Source of the DNA: Acidulodesulfobacterium_A sp049965795
GTDB lineage: Bacteria > SZUA-79 > Acidulodesulfobacterales > Acidulodesulfobacteraceae
Direction: 5' to 3'
DNA: 52,701 nt
Assembly: GCA_049965795.1 (NCBI GenBank)
Contig: JBMFVW010000010.1
Location: forward strand, 1-52,701
Below the pieces are notes generated by a model, which saw only the letters and a program-made list of their open reading frames with translations, searched no databases and was not told the origin of the DNA. Below are positions 31,817-39,675 of this stretch, in pieces (position 1 is the stretch's first letter; each line of letters opens with the position of its first letter). Position numbers and translations under genes: made by a program.

Positions 31817-32836
31817 TTATATATTTCTGTTTATAGCTTTTGCTACCGCTCTCGCTTTTTTTATTAATTCGTCGAAAGTATCGTATTTTAAAGACTGCGC
31901 CCCGTCGGAGAAAGCTTTTTCCGGAACAGGATGGACTTCTATCATAAGTCCGTCGGCTCCTACTGCAACTGCTGCAAGAGAAAGCGCCTCGACGTAATAC
32001 CAGACTCCGGCGGCATGAGAAGGATCGACTATTACGGGAAGATGCGAAAGCCTTTTCAGCACCGGTACGGCGCTTAAATCGAGAGTGTTTCTCGTAGAAG
32101 TTTCATACGTCCTTATTCCTCTTTCGCATAATATAACCTGTTCGTTGCCGTTAGACATAATATATTCGGCGGACATCAAAAATTCCTGTATCGTGGAACA
32201 CAAACCTCTTTTAAGAATTACCGGCTTATTCACCTTTCCTACCTCTTGAAGCAGCCTGAAATTCTGCATATTCCTTGCGCCTATCTGTATAATATCCGCA
32301 TAAGAACATATAAGGTCTAAATCTCTGGGATCCATTACCTCCGTGGCGACTATAAGTCCTGTTTTCTTTCTCGCCTCGCTTAAGTATTTAAGCCCTTCTT
32401 CGCCGAGTCCCTGAAAAGTATAAGGGCTCGTCCTCGGTTTAAAAGCTCCGCCTCTTAATATCTTAGCTCCTGATTTTTTTATATTTTCGGCAATTTCGGT
32501 AAGGTTTTCTAGGTTTTCTACGGCGCACGGTCCAGCTATAACCGCTATATCGTCACCGCCTATTTCTACATTTCCTATTTTAAATACGCTCCTTTCTTTG
32601 CCTATCTCCTTTGAAGCAAGTTTATAAGGTTTCGATATTCTTATCGCTTTATCGACTCCGGCAAGCGCCTCCGCCTCTTCAAAAAAAGCCTTGACCGCGT
32701 CTTCGTGCCCTATGCATCCGATAATAGTTACGTCGGCTCCCTCCGAAATATGCGGTTTTAATCCTGCCTGCTCTATTTTGCTAAGAATGTAATCGACTTC
32801 ATCCTTAGTCGCTCCTCTTTTTAAAACTAAAATCAT
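31817..32836 (-). CDS. aroF: 3-deoxy-7-phosphoheptulonate (DAHP) synthase, type I-beta
   Basis: This enzyme makes the first intermediate of aromatic synthesis from PEP and erythrose 4-phosphate. The N-terminal 70 residues form the ferredoxin-like regulatory domain of I-beta enzymes (MILVLKRGATKDEVDYI). The catalytic barrel carries AGPCAVEN (101-108), FKPRTSPYTFQGLG (132-145), KRGLCSTIQEFL and IVDPSHAAG. Length 339 fits. The gene has its own near-consensus promoter and a 129-base leader with an 8-codon ORF ending Phe-Val-Tyr, suggesting control by aromatic amino acids. A strong GGAGGAG ribosome binding site precedes the ATG. Confidence 0.95.
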   Translation of the reverse strand: MILVLKRGATKDEVDYILSKIEQAGLKPHISEGADVTIIGCIGHEDAVKAFFEEAEALAGVDKAIRISKPYKLASKEIGKERSVFKIGNVEIGGDDIAVIAGPCAVENLENLTEIAENIKKSGAKILRGGAFKPRTSPYTFQGLGEEGLKYLSEARKKTGLIVATEVMDPRDLDLICSYADIIQIGARNMQNFRLLQEVGKVNKPVILKRGLCSTIQEFLMSAEYIMSNGNEQVILCERGIRTYETSTRNTLDLSAVPVLKRLSHLPVIVDPSHAAGVWYYVEALSLAAVAVGADGLMIEVHPVPEKAFSDGAQSLKYDTFDELIKKARAVAKAINRNI

Positions 32837-32922
32837 CTATTTCTCCTCCTTAAACCTAATTTTATTATTATTTGTCAATCATTAATTTTAAAATATGTTT
32901 TGCAAACTCTCTTTTATTTCAT

Positions 32923-32949
32923 TCAATAAACAAATTTTACTTTATCCAT
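32923..32949 (-). CDS. Candidate 8-residue leader peptide upstream of DAHP synthase
   Basis: The reading frame MDKVKFVY-stop starts with ATG at 32949, with GGAGG (32962-32958) 8 bases upstream, in the DAHP synthase leader. It sits immediately behind the proposed transcription start near 32965. A Phe and a Tyr codon stand just before the stop codon, which is what an attenuation leader for aromatic amino acids could look like. No terminator hairpin with a T-run was found between it and the gene, so the mechanism, if real, would differ from classical attenuation. It may be fortuitous. Confidence 0.35.
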   Translation of the reverse strand: MDKVKFVY

Positions 32950-32971
32950 CTCAATAGCCTCCGACAACATT

Positions 32972-33000
32972 ATTTTATCTTATATTGAAATAATTGTAAA
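32972..33000 (-). promoter_or_regulatory. Promoter of the DAHP synthase operon
   Basis: On the minus strand TTTACA (33000-32995), a 17-base spacer and TAAAAT (32977-32972) match the sigma-70 consensus at 5 of 6 positions in each box with ideal spacing. It begins 3 bases after the hisC stop. Confidence 0.6.
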
Positions 33001-33002
33001 AT

Positions 33003-34100
33003 TTATTTCAACGCTTTAACGAGCTTAACGTTTTCTTTATGGGTGCCTACGGTAATTCTAACCATATCGTTATAGCCGAATCTATCCATAGGTCTTATTA
33101 TAACGCCGGCTTCCAATAATTTTTCGGCGGCTTCGGCGGCTTTTCGTCCTTTTAATTTCACGAGTATAAAATTTGCTCCGGTTTCGACGAATTCTAAACC
33201 GGCTTTTTTAAATTCTCCGTAAAGATATTTCTTTTCTGTTTCATTAGTAGTTATAACTTTTTTAAGATATTCGGCGTCGTTTAATGCCGCGGCGGCCGCA
33301 GCCAAAGAAAGAGAATTTACGTTAAAAGGCTCCCTGACCCTGTCCATCAATGAAATTAAATCTTTGTGCCCTATTCCGTAGCCTATCCTTAGTCCTGCAA
33401 GTCCGTAAACCTTGGAAAAAGTGCGAAGAATTAAAACGTTGGGAAAATCCGATACGCCTGCGTCTTCGGCAAGCGACCTGCCTATATATTCAATATATGC
33501 TTCATCGACTATAATTAAAACGTCGTCTTTAATCTTTTTAATAAAATTTATAATTTTATCGTTAGAAAAAAACGTTCCGGTGGGATTATTCGGATTAGAT
33601 ATAAAAACTACTTTTGTTTTAGAGTCTATCAATTTATGCATATCGTCCAAATCGAGAGCATAATCTTTTAGTCTGCTTATTTTTAATTTTATTCCAAGCT
33701 GTTCGCCCGCAAGATAATATGCTACGAAAGAGGGAAAAGGAGACACTATGTTTTCGTCTCTTTCGCAAAACGTTCTGACCGCAATATCTATAAGTTCGTT
33801 GGAACCGTTTCCGAGTATGAAATTTTCGGAAGCAAGCTTGCCGCCGCCGTTAGAAAAAAATTTAACTAATTCCTGTTTTAAATAAAAACCGGAACCGTCC
33901 GGATATCTGTTTAAGTTTTTAAGCGCGGATTTAATTGCTTTTAAAGCCGAAGGGGAAGGTCCGAGCGGGTTTTCGTTTGACGCAAGTTTGACTATATTTT
34001 TAATCCCTTTTTCTCTTTCTACTTCTTCTATGGGTTTTCCCGGAATATAAGGATTGATTTTATAAATATAATCCGGCGCTTTTACGTTAAAATTTTTCAT
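33003..34100 (-). CDS. hisC: Histidinol-phosphate aminotransferase family (HisC)
   Basis: A PLP-dependent class II aminotransferase of 365 residues. Motifs: LASNENPLGPSP (39-50), NPNNPTG (169-175), IVDEAYIEY and the PLP lysine Lys230 in RTFSKVYGLAGLRIGYG. HisC acts in histidine synthesis, but homologues placed in aromatic operons often transaminate phenylpyruvate and 4-hydroxyphenylpyruvate. Here it sits between metV and the DAHP synthase/tyrA/aroA block with no other his genes, so an aromatic role is plausible. Downstream genes have their own promoter starting 3 bases after its stop. Confidence 0.9.
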   Translation of the reverse strand: MKNFNVKAPDYIYKINPYIPGKPIEEVEREKGIKNIVKLASNENPLGPSPSALKAIKSALKNLNRYPDGSGFYLKQELVKFFSNGGGKLASENFILGNGSNELIDIAVRTFCERDENIVSPFPSFVAYYLAGEQLGIKLKISRLKDYALDLDDMHKLIDSKTKVVFISNPNNPTGTFFSNDKIINFIKKIKDDVLIIVDEAYIEYIGRSLAEDAGVSDFPNVLILRTFSKVYGLAGLRIGYGIGHKDLISLMDRVREPFNVNSLSLAAAAAALNDAEYLKKVITTNETEKKYLYGEFKKAGLEFVETGANFILVKLKGRKAAEAAEKLLEAGVIIRPMDRFGYNDMVRITVGTHKENVKLVKALK

Positions 34101-34146
34101 AAAAAATTCCGTTCATTTTATTTTATATATATTATTTATCTTTATA

Positions 34147-34803
34147 TTATTTATGCGAACCGGTAAATTTAAGAGCGGCGGCGGGTTTTTTAACCGAATA
34201 GTCTTTCGGTTTTGCCGTTTTTTTGATATCTTCGAGCGTGTTTTGAACTATCGACCTTTCGTATATTCTGACCCAGGCGCAATCCATATTTTCGTCGATT
34301 TCGCATTTATAATTTTTCATACCTCCGCAAGGTCCGTTAAGCAATCCTTTGGGACAGAGGGTCACGGGACATATTCCGCCGGTTTCGTTAAGCACGCAGC
34401 TGCCGCATAAAGAACACATCTCTTTAAGAGACGACAGGTTTTCGATATTCCCCAGAAACATAGTGTCCACGCCGGAAACGACTTTTATATTTTCAGGCAG
34501 AGCCGATACGGCGGACTGCACTCCGCTGCCGCATGAAAGAACTAAGACTGACTGCGCTTTAGATAAACCGTCTTTATTGTCTCTTACCGCTTTTCTTACT
34601 TTCTGGATATGGCACATTGCGTCTATTACGTATGTCCCTTCAACGGCAATATTTCGTGCGGTTAAAATTTCCTTCATGGCTTCAACTTCTTTCGGTCCTC
34701 CCGTTCTGGAAGTATCCGAACATATACCGCAGCCGAAAATAAAAACGGAGCCTCTTATTTTTTTTAATATATCGTCTAAATTTTTTTGTTTAGATACAAT
34801 CAT
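34147..34803 (-). CDS. metV: MetV, zinc-binding partner of methylene-THF reductase
   Basis: A 218-residue cysteine-rich protein of the methylenetetrahydrofolate reductase C-terminal family (MetV), which in acetogens and sulfate reducers forms a complex with MetF. Visible cysteines include FGCGICSD (25-28), CGSG at 91, MCSLCGSC (130-136), GGICPVTLCPKGLLNGPCGG (145-160) and CEIDENMDCAW, enough for Zn and FeS binding. It follows folD by 37 bases and lies in the same stretch as metF and the por genes. This suggests a dedicated methyl-branch C1 reductase rather than one serving methionine synthesis alone. Confidence 0.87.
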   Translation of the reverse strand: MIVSKQKNLDDILKKIRGSVFIFGCGICSDTSRTGGPKEVEAMKEILTARNIAVEGTYVIDAMCHIQKVRKAVRDNKDGLSKAQSVLVLSCGSGVQSAVSALPENIKVVSGVDTMFLGNIENLSSLKEMCSLCGSCVLNETGGICPVTLCPKGLLNGPCGGMKNYKCEIDENMDCAWVRIYERSIVQNTLEDIKKTAKPKDYSVKKPAAALKFTGSHK

Positions 34804-34840
34804 AAGTTATTTTTTGTATTCCGCCGGAAAAGTTGCCGGA

Positions 34841-35725
34841 TTAATGTTTTATATCAATTCCTGATTTCATAGAAGCCGATTTTAACGTATTTTCCATTAA
34901 GATAGCGACCGTCAAAGGCCCTACGCCTCCGGGAACCGGCGTTATTTTAGAAACTTTATTTATAACCTGTTCAAAATTTACGTCTCCGCAAAGTTTTCCG
35001 TTTATATTTGAAATACCGACATCTATTACTACCGCGCCTTCTTTTACGTATTCTTCGTCTATAAGATGCGCCTTACCGGTAGCCGATATTAAAACATCGG
35101 CTTTTGAAGCTATAGATCTTACGTCTTTAGTAAAAATATTTAAAGAAGAAACGGTTGCGTGTCTGTTCATAAGCATAATAGATAGCGGCTTTCCGACAAT
35201 GTTACTCTGTCCTATTACGACGCAGTTTTTTCCTTTTACCGAAATATCGTAAAAATCCAGCATTTTTAATATGCCGTAAGGGGTGCATGGATAAAAATCG
35301 GCGTTTTCGGTGAAAATTTTGCCTACGTTTAAAGGATGAAATCCGTCGACGTCTTTAGACGGATTAATGGCTTCCATTATTTTTTTTTCATTTATATGGG
35401 AGGGGAGCGGCAGCTGAACCAGAATACCGTGAATTAAAGTATCGTTATTTAATTCTTCGATTTTGTTTAAAAGCTCTTTCTCGGTTAAAGATGCGGAGTA
35501 AATATCTTTTTTAGATAATATTCCGCATCTTTTAGCCGCAAGATCTTTATTTCTGACGTAAACTTCGGAAGCCGGATTATCTCCGACCAATATAACCGCG
35601 ATAGCAGGAACTATACCGCTTTTCTTTAACTTGATTACTTTTTCCGATATGGAAGATTCTATATTTTTTGCAATAAGCCTTCCGTCGATTATCTTTTTTT
35701 GGATATCGGAATTATCGGAAACCAT
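34841..35725 (-). CDS. folD: Methylene-THF dehydrogenase / methenyl-THF cyclohydrolase
   Basis: FolD interconverts methylene-, methenyl- and 10-formyl-tetrahydrofolate. The substrate motif VGDNPASEVYVRNKDLAAKR (catalytic Tyr and Lys), the VQLPLPSHINE segment, DVDGFHPLNVGK, the Rossmann GQSNIVGKPLSIML and the PVPGGVGPLTVA ending are all present, with 294 residues as usual. Its ATG overlaps the porB stop by one base (TAATG), indicating translational coupling between pyruvate:ferredoxin oxidoreductase and C1 metabolism, an informative arrangement. metV follows. Confidence 0.95.
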   Translation of the reverse strand: MVSDNSDIQKKIIDGRLIAKNIESSISEKVIKLKKSGIVPAIAVILVGDNPASEVYVRNKDLAAKRCGILSKKDIYSASLTEKELLNKIEELNNDTLIHGILVQLPLPSHINEKKIMEAINPSKDVDGFHPLNVGKIFTENADFYPCTPYGILKMLDFYDISVKGKNCVVIGQSNIVGKPLSIMLMNRHATVSSLNIFTKDVRSIASKADVLISATGKAHLIDEEYVKEGAVVIDVGISNINGKLCGDVNFEQVINKVSKITPVPGGVGPLTVAILMENTLKSASMKSGIDIKH

Positions 35726-36621
35726 TACATTAATCCATAACGCTCGATATTTTCGTCGGCCATTTTTTGAATTTTTTCAATTTCTGCCCTGCCGGCTTCG
35801 TCTTTAAACAAATGTTTAAATCTTCCCTGCAGTTTAAGATATTCCTCTACTGGAACTTTCTTGCTTATTTTTTTTACGGAAATTATTTTATCGTATTCCG
35901 CTTCGAATAGCGGATAAAGACCGGTCTGAACCGCAAGCTGCGCAAGTTTTACCGAATATTTCGGTTCGTATTTCCAGCCCGGAACGCACGGAACGTCAAC
36001 CTGCAAATATTTTGCGCCCTTTATAGTCATGGCTTTTTTTACCTTTTTTTGAAGGTCCATAGGATAACCGGCAGACGAAACTGCAGTGTACGGAATTCTG
36101 TGAGCCATTGCAATTTCAGGCATATATTTTTTAGGCCTGTTATTCCCGAAAGATTCCTTGCCCGAAGGGCTTGTCGTCGTATATGCATCGAAAGGCGTTA
36201 AGCCGCTTCTCTGGTAACCGGTATTCATATATGCGCCGTTATCGTAGCATATATACAAAACGTCGTGATTTCTTTCAAACATTCCGCTTAAAGCCTGAAG
36301 TCCGATATCCGCCGTGCCGCCGTCTCCGCCCTGGGCAATAACCGTAATTCCGTCTTTTTTGCCCATATATTTGAGCGCTGCTTCAACTCCCGATGCCACC
36401 GCTGCCGAATTTTCAAACAAAGAATGTATCCACGGAATTTTCCATGAAGATTCCGGCCAGCGGGTCGAAAAGACCTCAAGGCATCCCGTAGCGCTGGTCG
36501 CTATCGTATTTTTGCCGAGAATTTCCATTATAAGCTTTACGCTCATAGACTGGGCGCATCCCGAACAGCCCGTATGACCCATGGTAAAAAGTTCGTTATG
36601 AGTTTCTTCTTTCGTCAGCAT
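35725..36621 (-). CDS. porB: Pyruvate:ferredoxin oxidoreductase, beta subunit
   Basis: The thiamine-diphosphate subunit of a four-subunit 2-oxoacid:ferredoxin oxidoreductase. It shows HTGCSGCAQS (CxxC cluster ligands), the TPP-binding motif GDGGTADIGLQALSG with the later CYDNGAYMNTGYQRSG, and the Cys near VPCVPGW. Length 298 is typical for PorB. Pyruvate is the favoured substrate because the TPTPF/SGLTPFDAYTTTSPSG segment resembles archaeal-type PorB, but 2-oxoisovalerate cannot be strictly excluded. It is coupled to folD by a one-base overlap. Confidence 0.92.
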   Translation of the reverse strand: MLTKEETHNELFTMGHTGCSGCAQSMSVKLIMEILGKNTIATSATGCLEVFSTRWPESSWKIPWIHSLFENSAAVASGVEAALKYMGKKDGITVIAQGGDGGTADIGLQALSGMFERNHDVLYICYDNGAYMNTGYQRSGLTPFDAYTTTSPSGKESFGNNRPKKYMPEIAMAHRIPYTAVSSAGYPMDLQKKVKKAMTIKGAKYLQVDVPCVPGWKYEPKYSVKLAQLAVQTGLYPLFEAEYDKIISVKKISKKVPVEEYLKLQGRFKHLFKDEAGRAEIEKIQKMADENIERYGLM

Positions 36622-36697
36622 GGTTTTATATTCCTATTTTTAGTTTTATTTTATTTTTCCTCATACCGCAGTCGCAACTTAAGGACTCTTATAGATA

Positions 36698-37861
36698 CTA
36701 CTGAGACAGTCCTATAAATTCGCCGTCCACGTTTTCTTCTTTTTCGGCTCTTTCGACTAGATCTCTTATGTTTTTGGGTGTAATATCCCTGCCGCCGAGA
36801 CCTATCGTGTATCCGTTTACGTTTACCGTATTAATTTTATGCTTAAACAGCGAATCTCTTATTTCTACGGAAAGAATTCCTCCTTTGCCCGGACAAATCG
36901 CCTTTTCTATTACTATAGCGTTTTTAACGTTTTTGAGGGCATTGACGATTTCTTCTTCCGGAAACGGTCTGAATGAACGGACTTTAAGAACGCCGATCTT
37001 TTTCCCCGATTCCCTTAATTCGTCCACTACGTCTTTTATTGTGCCTAGAACAGAACCCATGGCGACTATTACGGTCTGAGCGTCGTCCATTTTGTACGTA
37101 TCAGTCAATCCTCCGTAAAATCTGCCGAACATATCGCTAAATTCTTTTGCGGCGTCTATTATCGTCTTTGCGGAATATTTCATCGCATTATACATATTGT
37201 ATCTTGATTCCATATAAACCGACGGCTCGCCGAGCGTGCCGAAAGAATATGGATTTTCGACGTCTAATTTATATTCCATATTTATAGGCGGAAGATATTC
37301 TCTGACCTTGTCTATACTGTCTATAGTTTCTACTACTTCGAAAGTGTGGGTTAATACGAATCCGTCCACGTTTACGATTACCGGAAGCATAACATCCCTG
37401 TTTTCCGCAATTTTAAAAGCCTGAATATGCATGTCGTATGCTTCCTGATTATTCTCTGCAACAAGCATTATAGCGCCGGTATCTCTTATAGCCATGGCAT
37501 CCTGCATATCGTTCCAGATGTTTATAGGAGCCGAAATTGCTCTGTTAGCTAAAGTCATAACGACCGGAAGCCTCATGCCTGCAATATTATAAATTACTTC
37601 TTCCATATACAGCAAACCCTGCGCCGCCGTAGCGGTATATGTCCTTACTCCGCATGCGCTTGCGCCGAGGACTACGGAAGCGGCGGAATGTTCGCTTTCA
37701 ACCATAATAAATTCCGCTTTTAAATCACCGTCTGCAACCATTTGAGAAAGATGTTCGACTATGTGGGTCTGCGGAGTAATCGGATAAGCCGAGATAACAT
37801 GCGGTTCCGCCATCCTGACCCCGTCTGCTATAGCCATTGAACCTTCTAAAACCTGTTTCAT
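36698..37861 (-). CDS. porA: Pyruvate:ferredoxin oxidoreductase, alpha subunit
   Basis: A 387-residue PorA. It begins with MKQVLEGSMAIADGVRMAEPHVISAYPITPQTHIVE, the conserved substrate/TPP-pyrophosphate-interacting N-terminus. The ESEHSAASVVLGASACGVRTYTATAAQGL segment and the C-terminal transketolase-like domain (VIVAMGSVLGTIKDVVDELRE, then KAICPGKGGILSVEI) are complete. A GGTGG ribosome binding site precedes the ATG. It lies between porD and porB in the usual C-D-A-B order. Confidence 0.94.
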   Translation of the reverse strand: MKQVLEGSMAIADGVRMAEPHVISAYPITPQTHIVEHLSQMVADGDLKAEFIMVESEHSAASVVLGASACGVRTYTATAAQGLLYMEEVIYNIAGMRLPVVMTLANRAISAPINIWNDMQDAMAIRDTGAIMLVAENNQEAYDMHIQAFKIAENRDVMLPVIVNVDGFVLTHTFEVVETIDSIDKVREYLPPINMEYKLDVENPYSFGTLGEPSVYMESRYNMYNAMKYSAKTIIDAAKEFSDMFGRFYGGLTDTYKMDDAQTVIVAMGSVLGTIKDVVDELRESGKKIGVLKVRSFRPFPEEEIVNALKNVKNAIVIEKAICPGKGGILSVEIRDSLFKHKINTVNVNGYTIGLGGRDITPKNIRDLVERAEKEENVDGEFIGLSQ

Positions 37862-37907
37862 ATTATATCCACCGTTTAAGTTTATTTATTAGCGTCAACT
37901 TTAAAAA

Positions 37908-38171
37908 TTATTTTTCTACCAGCACCATTTCTATATCGTCCACAGGACATTCTTCCGCGCATATTCCGCATCCTTTGCAGTAATCAGGATCGAAATCGTA
38001 AATTTTAGTTTTTTTATCGCCGTAAATAACGCCTTCGGGACAGAAATAAATGCAGAGATTGCATCCGGTACAGGTTTTATGTTTGAATACCGGAGTTTCG
38101 TTGGCAAAGGAACCTGTTTTGTTGGAAAGAGCCGCGCCCGGCATAGAAATTATTCCGACCTTAAAATCCAC
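37908..38171 (-). CDS. porD: Pyruvate:ferredoxin oxidoreductase, delta (2x[4Fe-4S]) subunit
   Basis: An 87-residue ferredoxin-like subunit with two complete cluster motifs, CTGCNLCIYFCPEG and CKGCGICAEECPVD, that relay electrons from the TPP site to ferredoxin. The start is GTG at 38171, overlapping the porC stop by 11 bases, with AGGAG 6 bases upstream; no ATG is available before the conserved region. Confidence 0.92.
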   Translation of the reverse strand: MDFKVGIISMPGAALSNKTGSFANETPVFKHKTCTGCNLCIYFCPEGVIYGDKKTKIYDFDPDYCKGCGICAEECPVDDIEMVLVEK

Positions 38172-38730
38172 TTTTATCTCCTTTTATATAATTATAAGCC
38201 GTCTGCGCTGCTTCGGCATTCAGCTTGCCTAATTTTGAACCGAATCTGTTTTCTATCTCTTTTTTTACCGAGTCTATAGAAACTACGCCGCTCAATGCGG
38301 AAAATGCGCCGAGTAAAGTCGTATTAACGATAGGCTTATTTAAAATCTTCATGGCTATTTTTAATGCCGGGAACATTACTACGGTATCTTCTTTAATTCC
38401 GCCGAGTTCGTTTATGACGTCTTTTGCCGGCGCTTCCGAATTTATAAGAATTTTGCCGGTGTCTTTGATGCCTTTGTAAACAGGAACGGATTTAAGAAGC
38501 GTTATATCCTGGACTATAACGAAATCAGGCTCGTATATCTGGTGTCTCGTTCTGATAGGCTTATCCGAAAACCTTGCGAATGCCTGGACCGGAGCGCCGG
38601 TTCTTTCGGAACCGAAAGAAGGAAATGCCTGACAGTAATTTCCGTCGTCGAAAAAACTGAGGGCGAGTATCGACGCCATAGTAACCGAACCCTGACCGCC
38701 TCTGCCGTGTATTCTGATTTCTTTCATCAT
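38161..38730 (-). CDS. porC: Pyruvate:ferredoxin oxidoreductase, gamma subunit
   Basis: PorC of 189 residues: IRIHGRGGQGSVTMASILA (N-terminal CoA/2-oxoacid binding signature), the FPSFGSERTGAPVQAFARFSD motif and the NTTLLGAFSALSG segment. It heads the por-folD-metV operon and has a consensus promoter (TTGACA, 18 bases, TATAAT) overlapping the metF stop. The ribosome binding site is weak (GGA) and the message starts with two consecutive ATG codons. Confidence 0.94.
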   Translation of the reverse strand: MMKEIRIHGRGGQGSVTMASILALSFFDDGNYCQAFPSFGSERTGAPVQAFARFSDKPIRTRHQIYEPDFVIVQDITLLKSVPVYKGIKDTGKILINSEAPAKDVINELGGIKEDTVVMFPALKIAMKILNKPIVNTTLLGAFSALSGVVSIDSVKKEIENRFGSKLGKLNAEAAQTAYNYIKGDKSGF

Positions 38731-38775
38731 AATATATTTTTTCCTTTTTTAAATTTTTATATCGACGTTTTAAAA

Positions 38776-38805
38776 ATTATACACTTTTTAAACCCTAAAT
38801 GTCAA
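38776..38805 (-). promoter_or_regulatory. Consensus sigma-70 promoter of the por operon
   Basis: TTGACA (38805-38800), an 18-base spacer and TATAAT (38781-38776) on the minus strand are both perfect hexamers. The -35 box lies within the last three codons of metF. The leader to porC is about 40 bases. Confidence 0.75.
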
Positions 38806-39673
38806 GCATATTCCGTAAAAAAAGCGGTATTTTATCTTCGATGCCGTATGCCATTATGTGTATTCCGTGAACTAAAGGCTTAAGTTCTTTTGCGGTTCTT
38901 GCGGCAATTTCTATACCTTTTTGCAGCGGGTCGGCGGCGTTTTCCAGCTCGTTTATAATCTGGTCGGTAATATAAATTCCGGGAATAAATTTATTCATAT
39001 AGCGGGCGGTTTTAGCCGATTTGAGTATGTAAATTCCTGCGATAATTTTTATGTTTTTAAAATTTTTGTAGAAATCGTAAAATTTTTCAAATTTGTTTGC
39101 GTCGAAAACAGCCTGAGTCTGAAAAAAATCGCATCCTGCATTAATTTTTTTTTCAAATTTTATAAGCTGGGGTTCTAACGGCACGGATTCGGGATTGACG
39201 GCAGCCCCTATGTAAAAATCGGTATGACCGTTAAGTTTATTTCCGTTCATATCTGTTCCGGCGTTAAGACCCTTTACTATTTCTATTAAATTAACGGAAT
39301 CGATATCGTAAACGGCTTTTGCATGTTTATGGTCCCCGAACGAAATATAATCGCCGGTTAAGGCAAGAACGTTACGCACGCCGAATGCGGCGGCTCCGAG
39401 AAGGTCGGATTCTAAAGCCATGCGGTTTCTGTCCCTGCAGGTCTGCTGGAAAATAGGCTCTCCGCCGTTCTGTTTTATATAAATGGAACCGGCTAATGAA
39501 GACATTTTCATGTTTGCGCCCTGATTATCGGTAATATTGAATGCCGCAACCTCATTCTTCAATAAATCGTAAGTCGATTTCATTTTTGTAAGGTCTGCGC
39601 CCCTTTCGGGCGATAACTCGGACGTATATACGAAAACGCTGTTTTCTAAATTTTCTTTTAATTTATTAGGCAT
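38795..39673 (-). CDS. metF: 5,10-methylenetetrahydrofolate reductase
   Basis: MetF reduces methylene-THF to methyl-THF with FAD, feeding methionine synthesis or the methyl branch of the Wood-Ljungdahl pathway. The TIM-barrel segments SELSPERGAD, NITDNQGANMKMSSL, TCRDRNRMALESDLLGAAAFGVRNVLALTGDY and CDFFQTQAVFD are clear, and 292 residues is normal. It lies between pheA (2 bases upstream) and the por operon. metV is encoded about 4 kb further along the same strand, so the pair may form a MetFV complex. Confidence 0.93.
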   Translation of the reverse strand: MPNKLKENLENSVFVYTSELSPERGADLTKMKSTYDLLKNEVAAFNITDNQGANMKMSSLAGSIYIKQNGGEPIFQQTCRDRNRMALESDLLGAAAFGVRNVLALTGDYISFGDHKHAKAVYDIDSVNLIEIVKGLNAGTDMNGNKLNGHTDFYIGAAVNPESVPLEPQLIKFEKKINAGCDFFQTQAVFDANKFEKFYDFYKNFKNIKIIAGIYILKSAKTARYMNKFIPGIYITDQIINELENAADPLQKGIEIAARTAKELKPLVHGIHIMAYGIEDKIPLFLRNMLDI

Positions 39674-39675
39674 AT

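Noticed and set aside
32837..32922. Classical attenuator terminator in the DAHP synthase leader
   Set aside because: No GC-rich stem followed by a T-run between the leader ORF and the gene.
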